From Fratercula arctica (Eukaryota; Chordata; Aves; Charadriiformes; Alcidae), in contig CANTUZ010000008.1 of assembly GCA_947846985.1 (NCBI GenBank), positions 38,024,817 through 38,088,816 of the forward strand: a DNA stretch of 64,000 nucleotides, in the 5' to 3' direction. Position 1 is the first letter of the stretch. Each line of letters begins with the position of its first letter. The notes beneath the pieces were generated by a model. The model did no database searches, was not told the DNA's origin, and was given only the letters and a program-made list of their open reading frames with translations. A program made the translations under genes and the position numbers. Shown piece by piece: positions 50,173-64,000 of the stretch.

Positions 50173-53100
50173 CTGTATCAAAGAAAGGTAAACTTTAAAA
50201 GCTTCTTTCTCTACAATGAAAATGGTTATCAGTCCACACATCCCACACACATGAACTCTGCAAACAGCGTTAAGGGACAGCCAGCTGGGGTTAGGATATG
50301 TTTTTAGTCTTCATTTTGCAGGAATGGTACTCCATCTGACAATTTGTATTCTGGTAAGACCAGCTTTTATTGTACTGTGAAGTACAGTGTACTTCTTTTT
50401 AGAATAATACCAGCAATGTGTACTGAATATTTGCTGTGAAATTTTGAATTTCACTGCAACGTAATTTGCTTTTTTAAAAGCTCAGTTACTATTCATGAAA
50501 TACGTAGTTTTGTCCTGTCTGTTCACACTATTCTTAAAGTCTTTCCATGGTGGTAACAGCGCTGCTCACAAAAAGCGTATCGTTTGGAGCCTATTAATAA
50601 TCTCACAAGGAACTTTTTGAAAAAAGACACAGGGGTACTCACATTAGTTGCAGATATTGTGATGGAAACAAGAGGGATTTCATCATGGAAGAACAGACCA
50701 GCAGAGCAGATGTCATTTAGGAAATACATTTACTCATTTGCAGGTTAATGATTAATGGAGAAAGTCATGTTTTTAACCACACAGAACATGTTTTGTCCAA
50801 CGAATTACTAAGCTTTCACTCATAGCTACTCTCTTATAGGTGGCTGAGCATGCCATGTACCAAATCAACACAACCAAGTAGTCTGTAACTCTACAGATGT
50901 TTTCTTGAGTGTGATATTTCTGTATTTGTTGACAGAAGATACCATGTTACCCCATCTATAAAATTGAGCTGATTGATAAACATGACCAGAACCTTAATTC
51001 ATTACAATCTATAAAGTACATTGGTTCCCCACGAAGACAGACATTACTTAACTACAAAATACAAAATCAGCTCACCCTTTTCTGGCATCATATCCATAAA
51101 GGATTTCCAGAAAGGGGCATAAGAGGGTCAGCTTCCTACCTTCGCTTTACCTAAGACACCACTAATTGTGTCATGGTGACAGGAGAAAACACCACCCACT
51201 GCTTCCATGGCACCTCCAGAGGTAGATTTCTGCCGTAAAGACTCAAACTCAAGTTGTAGGATAACACAAAAAGCCAGATATGCAAGGGTAACTTGAAATT
51301 AATAATCCATTAAGAAATTTGCAATTCATATCACATTAAAAAGTAAAACAACTCACATACATTATCAGATGCTAAACCACAGAGAAGCAACACTTGCCTC
51401 ACCACTTCAGTTCAAAGACCAAACTAGGGCCGTTCATGATTCCAGACTGTATTAAATCCAACACATGGAGTTCTATGGCTTTTGTATACTTGCATCAGCC
51501 AGCATCACTGCATTTCACCAACATCTGGCTGCTGCTGCAGTCCTCAGAACACATTCACAGTAAAACTAAAAAGCTACCTCTTGTTAACTTGCTGACATAA
51601 CTTATTCTGCTCTTTTCATATAAAATCAGAATGCTCTGCATGCAACCTTTCAATCTGAAGGACAATATAATCTTATATTCTACTGTAAGTGATGGAAATT
51701 GTGAGAAGTAGATATGTATATTATTGCAAAAAGTGGGTATAATTGGGCTTGTCTTTTGAAAATGTCCTCCTTTGATGCAAGATGAGTAATCAATCATTTA
51801 TTTCCTAACTTTGTGTCTTTTTCCTTTAGTCCTTTTCTATAATTCATAATTAGTCACAGAACTACATGCTCTATTTCTTTAGGCAGATGCATCACTCTTG
51901 TGAGGAGTTTTTCTACCCTTGTATTCAGTGCTTTCCACAGTCACGCTGATGCTGTTTTTCACTGGGAGTGTTGCTTCAGTGAGGACTGCAGGATTGAGCC
52001 TGTACAAGATACCCCATACAGGAGCACAATGTTCCTCAGAACATGGAGACATTAGCAAGCTTATCAAGCAAGAACTGCTGCTGAATTCTGGATGATACAC
52101 ACACACAGTTATGTGCTGGAAATATTTTAATCTGTCGAGCTTTATGTGTTCCCTGTCATTCAGTCTGCCTCCAAAGTCACAGCTGGTAAAACAAAATCGG
52201 TCATTTTACCACAATAAGGCCAATGATGCAGCTCAGCGAGCACCACTCGTCCTTTACATTGAGCTGTGAGCCTAATTACAGATCACAGATAATAGATATC
52301 TGTTGGCAATGAGAAAACAAATATTTTCATCTTAAAACACTTCTATGACAAATTTCAAAAAATTGAAAACACATCTACTACTTTTTGAACCATTTCAGTA
52401 AACATAGCCATACATTTTATGAACAGAAATCAAGACAGGGCCTCCAATGACCAAATTGCATCATCAGCCTACCACATTGTTTCTAATGAGAAATTAGCAG
52501 ATGAACATCCAACACCTGTCACCATGAACAGGCTCTGGCAATCACAGCCCCATACACACATGTGAATTATTTTTCTAGCAGACTGAACAGACAATAGTTC
52601 TGTTAACAGTCATCTAGGTTTATAAATAGACAGTTTTTACATTAAATTAAACCATTCATACATATTTTTACAAAACTACATGAAACAGCCATGGAAAAAG
52701 CAGAAAGCCAACCATGCATAATAATGAGATTTCCCTACAAAACGTTACATAAAATGTTTCTATTAAAATACATGGATGATTGACATTAATTAATACCTAT
52801 AAATTCTCATACTAGTTTAAAGTCCTACAGCTCCAAAGCATCCCCACTTTGGGTAATCCTCCAAAAATAACCAGGCAATTCTCAACAGGGTTTGAAGGAT
52901 TTCCTAATGCACCTGGTTTGTGGCCCATTCAAATCAATATGAGGTTTCCACTGATCTGAATGAAAAATGCAGATTCTTAACACTCTCCCACTCATCTGTC
53001 TCCTACTAAAGGCCACTCAAGTTTGACTGACTTCCAGTAATCATTGCACTAAAGTCCACTCAGCAGGAAGCAGAGTACTGTATTCAGCTCTGCAAGGTTA

Positions 53101-56100
53101 AGACAGAAACCGTAGAGTTTAGGTGCCTGTAGGAGTGGCAAATCAGCACAAAATCCTCCGTGTATATGGAGGCAGGCCTCTGAAGTTGCCTTTTAGGTCA
53201 GAGGAAAGCTGTCATCAATCTGAATGCTGCTGCATGAAGCCTCCATGGTTGGGAACCACAGTAGCACATTGCCTCAAGAGACCAGAAAGAATACAGGATC
53301 TACAAGAAAACTGGAAGCAATGACAGAAGCATGGGATTTGTGCAAAATGGCTCCAGGTCTAAAGCAATTGTCCCCCCATTGAATTGATCTATGGGGCTCC
53401 AAAGGCAATTGAACATCCTTTCCTCAAAACGCCTAGAATTGTGAAAGTGTTGACCATACTGGGTACACCGATCTCCCTCAAGTCCTCTTCACCAAATCTA
53501 TAAGCAAGGCATTCCCATGCCTAGCCAGCCTACAAGGCATGAACCGTATGTTGAGACAGTACGAACCAAATCACAGCATGTGAAACAGCCAGAAAAGGCA
53601 GTAGCTCACCACATCATCTTCAGCTTCTTAGGGCTCAGCACAGTTCCATAAACCTTTCTCAAGCAAGGAAACAGACTAATGCCAGATCATAGTACTCTCA
53701 CTCTACAATTAGGGGGCACCAGCAAAATTGTCCTTATTCTGTGAAAGGGAAGGGCACCTGCCAGATTGACTCTCCAGATGCCTTCTCAGCAGCAACTGAT
53801 TCACTTCTAGTTTTTCCTTTTCTACTCCCCCTTCCTTTTCTCTGAAAGGACTATTTTTCTTGTGTAAATATTCAGTTCAAAACTGTTAGCATACAACTTC
53901 AATTTCTTACCTTCTAGAATATCAAAAGCATGTATCTATTCAAATAACGTGTAAGTGCTTTAATTCTAACACAGATGTGCTGCTTTAAACCAAGATCAAA
54001 ACCTAACCTACAGAGGGAAAAGAATCGGTTAAGAGGAAGCAGAACACAAGACATTACCACCTCATTGCTGAAACAAAAATACTCTTCTTGCTTAAGTATT
54101 TTACTGTCTTTTAATTACAGAGTCAGCTGATATCTTCCTCTTTACTGGAATGGATGCTCTTTATTTTCCATAGGTTGTACACAGTTACAGAAGCCTGGAC
54201 TGAATCCAACAGCATATGATAAACTTAGATTGATTGGAAAGTTAAACAGACAAATATAACTAAGAGACTGTAGGGTCCTAATTGCTTGAAAGGGTAGAGG
54301 GTACCAATCCAGTTCTTTAGCTTTTTTCGTAATGCAGGGTCCTGATATAGCAAAGTACACATTGGATGTCTGTTTTCACTTTCTCAGAAGAGAATGATGG
54401 CTGTATGTCTTCTAACACATAAATACACATTTGTCCCCTTTTGCTTGTGATTTTACATGACCATTTATTTTGCTGTCATTACACAGGTGACTTAGCAGAT
54501 TAACAATGAGATATGGGCTCAGCTGCAAAATAAGTACAAATCCACAAATGAACAAAATATGATCTACTTCTTTAAAACACACTTAAATCAAGATTTATTC
54601 ACAAGTCTCCATCTTAGAATATTTCATCAGCCAGCATAATAATGAGCAAAAATAAATGGCAAAAGATAGTCAGTTCCAGAATTACGCACAAATCTCCTTT
54701 GGATTTTCAAGATTCACTTTATGCATTGCCAAAAGAAAAGCGCTTCAGGAAGAACATAAAGAGGCTGTCAAAAGAAACCTTCTAAGAAACCTCCTTCACA
54801 TGAACAAACCTGTGTTTCAAAATGGTATATATCTCATAAATTAAAAGTCACCTTTAAAGTAATGAGTATGGACAGAAATAACGTGCTAAGCACATTAAAT
54901 TATTTTGAAGGTCAAATAATAACCTTCAGAAAATGTACTAAAACAAATCTCAATTATATAGTTCTTTAGCTCAGAAAGAAAATGGATGAAAATATTGCAA
55001 AGTGTTCTGCTTGGGAACATCTGGATTATCTTTGACTTTTTCCCTTGAACACTGCAATTCACAGGCCACTGGTTTCAGTCAGATTTGGCAGCTGCAAGGT
55101 TTCATTAGCCTTTTTCAGGACTTGACAAGGCATCATTTATTTCTGTCATTTACTCTTCAGTTTCCAGTTTCAGTTTCTGGCTTCGCTGAGACAGAAACAA
55201 GTATTTTATTTCCAAAATATTTTTGGATGCAGGTGAAAAGAGACAGCTTCGCATTCCAGTGGTCAAGCTTCAAAACAAATATTTAGCAGAACTGAATTAC
55301 AATTATGCTTTGTCATCTCATTTATACACAAAAGTTTCAGAGCGCTAAAGAGACACGAGCAAATTAACGGCAATTGAAACAGAGGAATAGTAGAGATTTT
55401 ATTTGTAACCAGTTCACATCTTTACTGCAATGTAATGTTTTGCTTTTCTATTAAAACCATTGCTCTGTGAATTTGCAAAGCAGGAGAATGTCAGTTGCCA
55501 AAGAAAATAAAAATAGCACAGTAATACTTCTGTGCCTGACTGAAATACATATGGTGTTGTCTAGACATTACACTTCTGTAGCTGGAGTATTAAAATACTG
55601 CAATTACATTGCATATTTGTAGAGTTGTATGGGAAAGAAAAATATCTGTTAAAATCTGAACAGGAAAACCCCACAGATAACTTCACAGGGGCAAGTCCTG
55701 AACTGTACATGTTTCCAACTCCCACTGTACATCCGCCAGTTTAAGAGGCCCGAGTACGCCACCTGCCTCAGCAAGACGAAGACTTAGAAGGATGCCACAA
55801 ACCGTTTCTTTTAAGAAAGTGGAGGAAGATTGCCAAGGGAGGACCCAGACAATTTGGAGTCTGACACAGAACCTGGTCCCACAGTTCTGTGCTCCTGCTG
55901 AGACCTGCCTCTGCCCAGGACCCACACAGCAGCAAAGGCCCTCTCACACTATGGTCAGTTGGCCAACAGGCTTCACGTTGTCCTGGACACACAAGGTAAC
56001 ACAGGGTACCTGTGATTTTCCAACTGGCTGAGACGTGCTTTTTGGGGCCCTTCTTTCCATCAGGGGAGTAAAATGTTTTCATTACATTACTCCCATGAAA

Positions 56101-58573
56101 AGGGGGACTTGCTTCACAGAACCACAGAAGTGGTTTTGCCACTTGTGCTGCTTCTTTACCTTCATTTCTTTGTCTAAAGACTAATTTAGCTCTTATTTTC
56201 AGAGGAAGACACCTTCTTATCCTTCCTTTTCACGGAGGGGAGCCTCCTGTTAGTTGAGGCTCTACAGAAATACAAACAAATCTGACAGTAACCCATAAAT
56301 GAAGTTTATTACCATATGCTTGATATGGCTTATACTGAACATGGAATTCAATCATTAGACTTGTCAAAAGCAAGTACTTAAATTCTGTATTTTCAAAGGA
56401 AACAAGGATTACTCCTTATTTGTACTTTATGACTCAAACCTTACCATTTTCAGTTTAGTCTGGCATTGTAAGAACTGATATTATTCTGATGGCCCTACCA
56501 GTCTGGTTCAGAAATGAATACTCGTAGAGGGAATACATTAGTTAATGGTGGCATATTTCCAATGGACCATTAGGAGGATCATTATAAAAATTCTGAAGTA
56601 ATAGACTGAATAAATGCTGAAGTGTAAAGAAATGTACAAGATGTGCAAGAGCATATTTTTTTAAAAAAAGGAATTATCATTTAAGGTAATATGCCTTCTG
56701 AGCATGAAGACTGTATGTGGACTGGAATTTCTTTGTTCCCTTTCCTATTCCATCCAATAAGCTTTATTTTAAAACACTTGAATTTTTGTCTGCTTTCACA
56801 AAAAAACAGTATGACTTAGGAATCTCTGTAGATTATAACTGGAGTGAAGACTAAAAAACACAGTATGATAAACATGAAGAATTTATTCATAATAAAAAAG
56901 TCCCCTGACAGCAATTCAAATAAAACCTCTCTTATGCAGAACTAAATGACAGTAATAACAATAAGACTGTATCCCAATAAGCCTGTAAGACGTTAACTTA
57001 AAACTCATGTATCTCTTGAAACAACTGGGCAGACTATGGAAAATACCCTGGGAAAAATATTGACTTTCATAAACTAGAGCACCTAAAAAGGGATGAAGGT
57101 AGATGAAATAAATTTAAGGCAAGAAACACAAATGGTGCAAGTAACGTGTAACAAAGTAGTGATGCAATGAGAGAAAAACAACTACAATGCTGAAATATTT
57201 AAGCATCATGGAACATGTGAAAATCTAGAGGGATGATTTTTTTTAATGCAAGATTGATGTTGAATATTCTAGAGTAAGCTTTGCAAAGAAGCATCTCCTG
57301 GATAAGTTAACACATCCAGAGAAAAAGAAGCGTTGAAAGGAGCAATGGTAAATGTCAGACATAGGACGAGGGAGCGTTCCAAATGTAGAAGGCAATATCT
57401 TGGCAAAAGGAAAGACAAGACAATGCCAAGACTGGGAAAAATATCAAAGAAGTAACACAATGAGAAGAGCAAAAAGTAAAAATTAGAGACAAAAAGGAAG
57501 ATGAAGACAAGCAAACCAAAATCCCCAAAGGCAAAAATAGGGTATTCTCTCAAAAAAAAACCCCAAAAGCCAACCCCACAAGCACCATTCGCTAAACACA
57601 GAGGAAGAAAGAGAACAGAAGTGAGAAAGCAAGAAGGTTAGCAGAGAGATAACTGAAATATTTAAAATAGGATAGCAATGAAACATGAAAGAAAGAAAAC
57701 AGCTGACGTAAATCATTCTGTGTGGGTAAGAGAGCACTGACACTTGGCACAGTGAGGTGAAACAAAAAAATAACCAAGGATATATAATCTAGGAAATGGA
57801 AATACAATACAGACCTTCAAAAAAGGTATGTTTCGAAGGCAGACTACCATATGATAGCCTGCATATGCAGGAATGGGTGAAAACTGCAAAGTAGATGGTG
57901 GTGGAGGAATTAACAGAAGGAATACATTAGAACAAAGAAGCAGCTATGAGAAAAGCATGTTGTTAAAACAAAAAGCAAAATTTTGGGTGAAATTTGAGTG
58001 CCCTGAAGGTTATTAGATTTTTGCCTTTGGGAAAGGATTTCATCTTTTGTGGGCATCAGTCAGAACTATGGCATAATGTCTAGAATGCAACGGCAGCAAG
58101 TGTTGAGGACACACAAACATCCTTTAGCTGTCGTCTTGTACAGTAAAGATTAAGAAACTGACTGAGAATCTGAATCATAGCACTGTTTTACCTTTAAACG
58201 TTCAAAAACTATGTATGTTCGAAATAAAGTCAGGTGGTATCAACAAGCAAGCACTCTATTTCCTCAATAAATCTGGGAAAAAATGCATTTGTATCCTGTT
58301 GGAAAGACTGACATTTTCTGGCACCTAACAACAATAAAACTATACAGTCATGTCATGTCTTCCCTGCTTTTTCTGGAGTGCAGAGTTCTGACACAGCTCT
58401 ACTGAGATCCTCCCAACTGAATAGACCAAGAAGTTAGATCTTCCTCAAAGGGAGCTCTCACAAAGAGCATTTACTCTGTGTTTGAGTAGGGTGGGCACTA
58501 CCTGCATCTGTGGGGTCTTTAAAAAGTCATAACAGGTTCTGTAAGACTTGAATATCCAACACAAGAAACAATG

Positions 58574-58593
58574 AAATAAATAAATAAATAAAA
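58574..58593. repeat. (AAAT)n simple repeat
   Basis: About five AAAT units in the right-hand intron, next to an A/C-rich stretch. Confidence 0.95.
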
Positions 58594-58698
58594 CAACCCA
58601 AAACAAAAAAATAATAACCAAAACTTTAAAATAAACCAGCTGAGAAGTAAAATACATTTACATCAACAAAAATACACTGTATAATATGGAACACAATT

Positions 58699-58716
58699 CT
58701 TCCTTCCTTCCTTCCT
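58699..58716. repeat. (TTCC)n simple repeat
   Basis: Four and a half uninterrupted TTCC units within AT-rich intron. Confidence 0.95.
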
Positions 58717-59838
58717 GAATTTCCTCTCTAATTAATTCTGAGGAACTAAGAGGTGATTATATACATGTTGACATGACATGAGCACTCAATTTTAGGTAAC
58801 ATGTAGAATGGCTAAACATAGAAGAAAATTACACTTTCATCAAGTCAGATCTCTGGTTTTGTTCCAGTATAAGATGTTTCCTGTTCTTTTTGTTTCCCCA
58901 GACAGTTCAAGCAGATGCTGCCTGTAAAAGTCTGATGCATTTGCACGCTGGCAATAGATCATGGATCATCAACTTGCCCCATAAAGCTATCTTATTGTAA
59001 TTCAGAACATCCTTACCCGGCACTTGTTCTAATATGTGAACAGTCTGATAAGAGGGAATCTGATATTATCTGTACTGTGAATGAAAGAAACCTAGAAGTT
59101 ACATTTTGGCTAATTTAACCAAACTAAACTGCATAAAGTCAAATCGCTTTAGTCAGCCAGGTAGAAAGATGAAAGCTGTTACTAATTTTTTTTTTTTCCT
59201 ATTGTTCTCAGAGACTGTGGTGCTGGGTGCCAAAGCACAGATACCAACTCTCTCAAGAGTAGAAATGTTCCTTTCCCCTGCCCTCCCCCGTCCCCGAGCC
59301 ACTGAAGCAAGGTTTGCACAAAAAAAAACCCCTAAGCGCTCCCTTTCCAAAAGCACAAGAGTTGCCCCTCATGTTCCCATAGATGTACCTTCTAATTTTT
59401 TTCTAAATACAACTTTCAGTGATTGGATCTCATCATTCATTTGACAAGTAGATTACAGTGCCAGTCTGAAATACCTTACACCCCTAGAGATAACTAGCGC
59501 TATGCTCAAGTTGCCTCTAACTTTCTTTTAGATACACTATAAAAATATTGACACTCTTTTTCAATTAAAAAAAAAACAAAACAAAACATAGTTAGTTTTT
59601 AAAATAATTACACGTCTCCTGAAAAATTCACTTGGTTTTGATCAGTTTTACCAGCTACTTTTTCAATCTTCTAACCTAGTTTTATGCCTTTTGTATATTT
59701 TCAATGCTATTTTTCAAGGGTTACTAACAATACTGGACAAATTAGTCCAGCGACTGTTTCATTCAGACTGCATAAATAAGTGAATTATCCTGTTTACTAT
59801 TTGAATTCCCCTTTATATGGACGCAGTGAACCTTTTTA

Positions 59839-59975
59839 GCACAGCACAGAGTAAGGCAGGCTGGAAAGGACCTCGGGAGGTCTCCACTCCAACCTCCTGC
59901 TCAAAGCAGGGTCAGCTATGAGTTCGGGTGAGGTTCCTCAGGGCTTTATCCAGTAAGGTCTTCACACTGCAAATT
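59839..59975 (-). mobile_element. Old CR1 LINE 3' remnant
   Basis: A short diverged fragment: AGTAAGGCAGGCTGGAAAGG, ACCTCGGGAGGTCTCCACTC, CAACCTCCTGCTCAAAGCAG, and GGGCTTTATCCAGTAAGGTC. The layout (GGAAAGGACCT, then CCAACCTCCTGCTCA, then the gap to TTTATCCAGT) matches older CR1 subfamilies in inverted orientation. The terminal octamer repeats are lost. Boundaries are approximate. Confidence 0.75.
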
Positions 59976-62900
59976 CATTTACAGCCAATTTTCAACAAGG
60001 ACTCTTAAGTGATCATCAAAGTCAGCACTTTAAAGCCCACCCTTTGAACACGGCCTTTGCTTTGTATCCCTACATGCCTAAGATCACATTTAGCTCCATA
60101 TAAATACTGATGCTATCACGGAACTGACTTACAGACCCATTCACCATGCCTTCGTCATTATTTACCACTTTCTTCCTCCTCTTCTTCCCTTCTCCATTCC
60201 AGACTGCTATTTCTTCCAACAACACTACTGTAACCTTTGTGAACCTAGCATCACACAGTCATTTAATCTGACTACGTTTCAGTTTGTTCATATGTAAAAT
60301 ATGCTCTCCCTGCGCAGAAAGCAGTATTTTATGTATTGCCTGGGAGTTTTTCTTGGCCTCAGGAAGCCTCACAAGGTGGTGAAAGAAAACTTGCATCTTC
60401 TGGCGGAACTCTGGAGAGAAGATGCAACAAAACTGCAATCTCAATGGCCTTTCGTTATCATACAATAAGCCCACTGAAATCATTATTAATTCCCTGAATA
60501 CTGTAGCTATAAAGATTTATAACCAATGTCTACTCCAATAAATATTTCTTTAAAATTTTTATGAGTTTTAACTTATGATTACACCTGTGATAGGAAAGAA
60601 TATAAGACACTAATTGCTAATAGTAAATGTGTAGATACGCATAGGGCATTATTACTGCATTAATCATGAGTAATGATGAAATATACTGCATAGAATTTTA
60701 ACATTAATCAAACTGATAACTGTAACAAGCAAATCAATACCTTTCAAAGCACAGCTCCTTTTCTCCAAATATGTTTGCAAATAGTGTGATTACTTGTTAT
60801 TGCATATTTCTGGAAATTACTTCAGAAGGCAAAGCACATAGACATTTGGTGACTTTTTATAGAGACAAAATAACTAATGCACATTCATTAAAATCCTAAG
60901 GATAATTACCATCTTGCTAGATTGTGGCTAGTATCTAAAAAGTTCGTCCTTCTTTTTCTTCTGCTTCTATCAGTCAGTGAATTAATTCCTTTACCAATAT
61001 GAACATCAATATTCTATTTCTGAGAAAGGCATCTGTTTTTCAATTATATTCCATGAAAGTGTCTGGTACCATGAAATGTATGAGGTGCCTTATTCTCTCT
61101 GCAATACCAATGTGAAGGGATTATCTTTTTTCATGCAAAAATCTAATTTCATTTACTTGGCTCAATTAACTGTAAGTGATGTGGGCTACTGAACTCTTGA
61201 CATAAACCATAGGCTACAAAATATGTTTTGGAAACCCACAGGACTAATGACTTGAAATGCAGTTTCACTTCTTCAGGACTGCACTCCAAACAAGAACAGT
61301 TTTATTATTTTCCTTCAAACATTAAGTTCTAACTTGTACCTACAAGGCACAAGTATGGCAAGTTGCCTGCACATCCATTGACCTGCAAAATCACAAGCTG
61401 AGTGTGCAATAACTCAACAGAACACGAGTGTGTATGTCATGTGTGCAGCAACCTATGGGTAAAGATGTATGCAAAAAACCCCGAAGTGTTTGACAAAGTA
61501 GACATCACAGGTAACATACTCAAGTTTTAGGAATGCAAATTTATACATGCATTTCTAAGTTGCCAGCTGATGTGGCTTTAACCTGAGATAGCGTTCCAGA
61601 CTTAAACAAAAAGCAACTTTTTTGCACACCCTTCCCCCAACCCTTTTACCTCCATGAATGATGGATAAAGATTATCGCTATTTCATAGTAAAATACCTCT
61701 CTCTAAAATTGAGACACACATGAATGAGAGACTGTGAACATCCTCCCTGTCAGCGTTATGGCTCCAACCCCACATAACTACAGGTTTTTCCACTATGCAG
61801 CAAAGCTTTAATTCAAACAGTACCTTCCTCAAGACCCACTGCAGAAAAAAAAAAAATAAAAAAACCACCTCTCTGGATTAAGCATGAAGATGGATATCAT
61901 GCTAGTCCATTCTTGACTGGCCCGATCACAAGGTGACGTAGGCTGACTAAAGACGTTTCATAGCCAGGAAGCCTAAGGGAAGCACTCATGCGGTGTGCTC
62001 CTCAGGCAGCACTGACTGCAAGTCTCTTGTGAACCTAGACTTTAACGCAAAGTTTCCCTCAAGGAAGTTAGACGTGGGAACATCATGTGTCCTCAACTGT
62101 GGGCTCCTTCAAATACCAGCCAAGACAATGTATTGCGATCCCCAGCCTCTACATGCAGTCACAATACTTGGTATTTGTGGACAGCAAAAGGAATTCAATG
62201 AGGAATTCAATTTTCCTTCTTTCCAGTATTCAGGGAATTTAACACAGTAACTAAGGCTTCATTTGCCTGCAAATGAAGAAAAAAAGAAAAGCTGTTCCAG
62301 AGACAGAAAGGAAAAAGAAAAACGAAAAAAAACCCACCTAAACCCTTGCATTTACACAATTTAAATCCTGATGGACCATTTTAAAAGGGAAGCAGAATGC
62401 AATTTTAATAGACCCTAAATAGTCTGCTTCATGCATGCCCACTTAATACCAAACCAAGACATTCTTAAAATTTCAAGCAGGGAAACCTGCTCTGGTTACC
62501 TTGGTGATAAACTAAAGGCAAAAATTGCACATAATTGTTGCTGATGTCATCGCTCCCAATTGTTTCCAAGGTTACAGAGTACCTCAAATAATTGTGATGT
62601 TTCATTTCTAGACTGTATTGGAAGCCCATTTTCTGTTCTCAGTAAATTGTTTAGTGCTGCAGGTAATCTATCTAAACCTTATCTAATAAGGCATCAGCAG
62701 CCTCTCAGCAGCCTCTGGTAATGATGTAGATTTATATGTTGAAAATGTAGCTACCTAGTTCTTTACCAAGCAATTTGACTCCTAGATTATCTCAATTATT
62801 TTTATCCTAAGAATCTATTTCCATAACAAAGTATATTAATCAATCATATAAAAATATCTGAACAGTAAATGTCTTACTGCGAAGCAATATTACATATGAA

Positions 62901-64000
62901 TTATCTACCTGGAAGAAAGCTGTTCTCTTGGCTAAATGGTGGAAAATTGGCTGTTAACTATTTATAACTGACTGATTTTCCCACCGTCTTCAATCTCATT
63001 TTAAATGCAAAGCACAAGTATTTTGCTGCACTAAAAAAATTCAGCCATGCTACATCTTCTCCATTGCAACCTCCAGTTTACTGTGCACTGTAGCACGAAT
63101 CTCCTTAAAAATCAGTAACTACTGTATGTAAGGACAACCATGCTACTGTCACAGTATTAGTGCCTCAGGACAACTACAGATAATGCTGTTAACTACTGTA
63201 GTTCTGTATGAATTGACAAGAAACAGGGAGCAGTTTTGAAAACACAGTAAAACCAATGTATTTTTAGTCTACAATAATAAAGCAATAAAAGCAAGACTTT
63301 GTAGCTCAGCTCTATCCCCTAGATCTAACAAAGCCACATTTCAAATCCTCACTTCTGAAGGAGACAACAGTTAGTAGATGTCCATCTAACACCTCTCCTC
63401 CTGCTGGAGGTGCCCTTCATCACTTGACTGCTCGCAGACTGCAGGGCTTGACCTTGTCAGCATGAAATTTTCCACTAGAGCAAAACAAAACGGCACTTAC
63501 TGTATCTTAGCAGTCTGTTATTACTTATGCAATGGATTTTGAAAAGTAATAATTTACTTTAGAAACTGGTTGACTAAAACAGTTTTTGTGCATTTAATGC
63601 ATGAAATGAACTCCATATGGAGTCACTAAAAACATCTGTCGGGCATCTCAGCTTCTACCTGGAGTTCAGAGAGGGTCAGAGTGCAGCACAGAGCATAAAA
63701 CAGAGTATCAGAGGTGATTCTTTTTTGTTTGCTCAGAAAATGGCTAAGAACTGAGCATGTTTATTTTCACGGTTATTCATTTGAGTTTCTCAATGAATTC
63801 ATTTCAGCTGCCTCCATTTTAGCTCTTCGGTGTGTAATTCCCATGAATGGGAACAACAAATATACTGGCAGGAATGTTTGCTGAAACAGTCTGTTTTAAA
63901 TAAACACTGAAGAATATACATATAAAACAGTATGTATGCATGTATTCATGAGAAAGCCACTTGGAGGAGAGACTCTTAATGAATCAAAAACCAGCAATAT

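Larger units (their letters stand above)
48564..64000 (-). other. MYO3B: MYO3B intron (3' part), upstream of the first exon seen
   Basis: About 15.4 kb of intronic sequence that ends at the acceptor TATTTTTTCAG next to 48563. I searched the minus strand for the expected upstream kinase motifs (glycine-rich loop, HRD, DFG and the GTPFWMAPE type) and saw none, so the preceding kinase exons are probably beyond the right edge. Contents: an A-rich simple repeat near 50125, a GC-richer block at 55680-56160, a purine-rich block at 57120-57980, tetranucleotide repeats near 58580 and 58700, an old CR1 fragment near 59850, and an AT-rich, possibly conserved stretch at 62490-62720. A short exon could have been missed by eye. 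Confidence 0.7.

Noticed and set aside
60259..60483. Minus-strand open frame of 74 codons with a plausible protein composition
   Set aside because: No recognisable domain, no splice context for MYO3B, and the length is within chance for a window of this size.
62480..62570. Good donor-like ACCAAG|GTAACC on the minus strand with an open frame upstream, considered as a kinase exon
   Set aside because: The phase could fit an Arg split, but the encoded residues do not resemble the expected L-F-K-I-P-R end or any kinase segment.

Overview
The window looks like part of a bird chromosome. It is AT-rich and vertebrate-like, its only recognisable interspersed repeats are CR1 retrotransposon fragments carrying the hallmark avian 3' end, and its one recognisable gene is a large, intron-rich vertebrate gene. 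There are no operons, tRNA, rRNA or CRISPR features.

The gene is on the minus strand and is the central part of MYO3B, class III unconventional myosin (an N-terminal serine/threonine kinase fused to a myosin motor, acting in sensory-cell actin protrusions). I resolved 15 consecutive coding exons from conserved protein sequence plus splice sites. From 5' to 3' on the minus strand they are 48498-48563, 35025-35180, 23304-23400, 22296-22412, 21329-21433, 18579-18662, 17694-17896, 17223-17321, 16517-16631, 16012-16138, 15659-15869, 14077-14224, 13681-13834, 11665-11753 and 10052-10181. They join in one open frame of about 633 residues with every splice phase matching. They cover the end of the kinase C-lobe, the kinase-motor linker and most of the motor head, including P-loop, switch I and switch II. 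The start of the gene and most of the kinase lie beyond position 64000. The end of the motor, IQ motifs and tail lie to the left of position 1.

Layout: 1-10051 is intron with two CR1 copies and an unexplained GC-richer block. 10052-23400 is the dense motor-exon cluster (13 exons in 13.3 kb), including one intron with a GC rather than GT donor. 23401-48497 holds two very long introns around the last full kinase exon. 48564-64000 is intron with one old CR1, a purine-rich block and simple repeats.

I did not find a previously undescribed system. The most useful points are the complete exon model with a GC-AG intron, a local charge change in the kinase C-lobe, structural oddities in two CR1 copies, and a few blocks of unusual base composition with no explanation from sequence alone.
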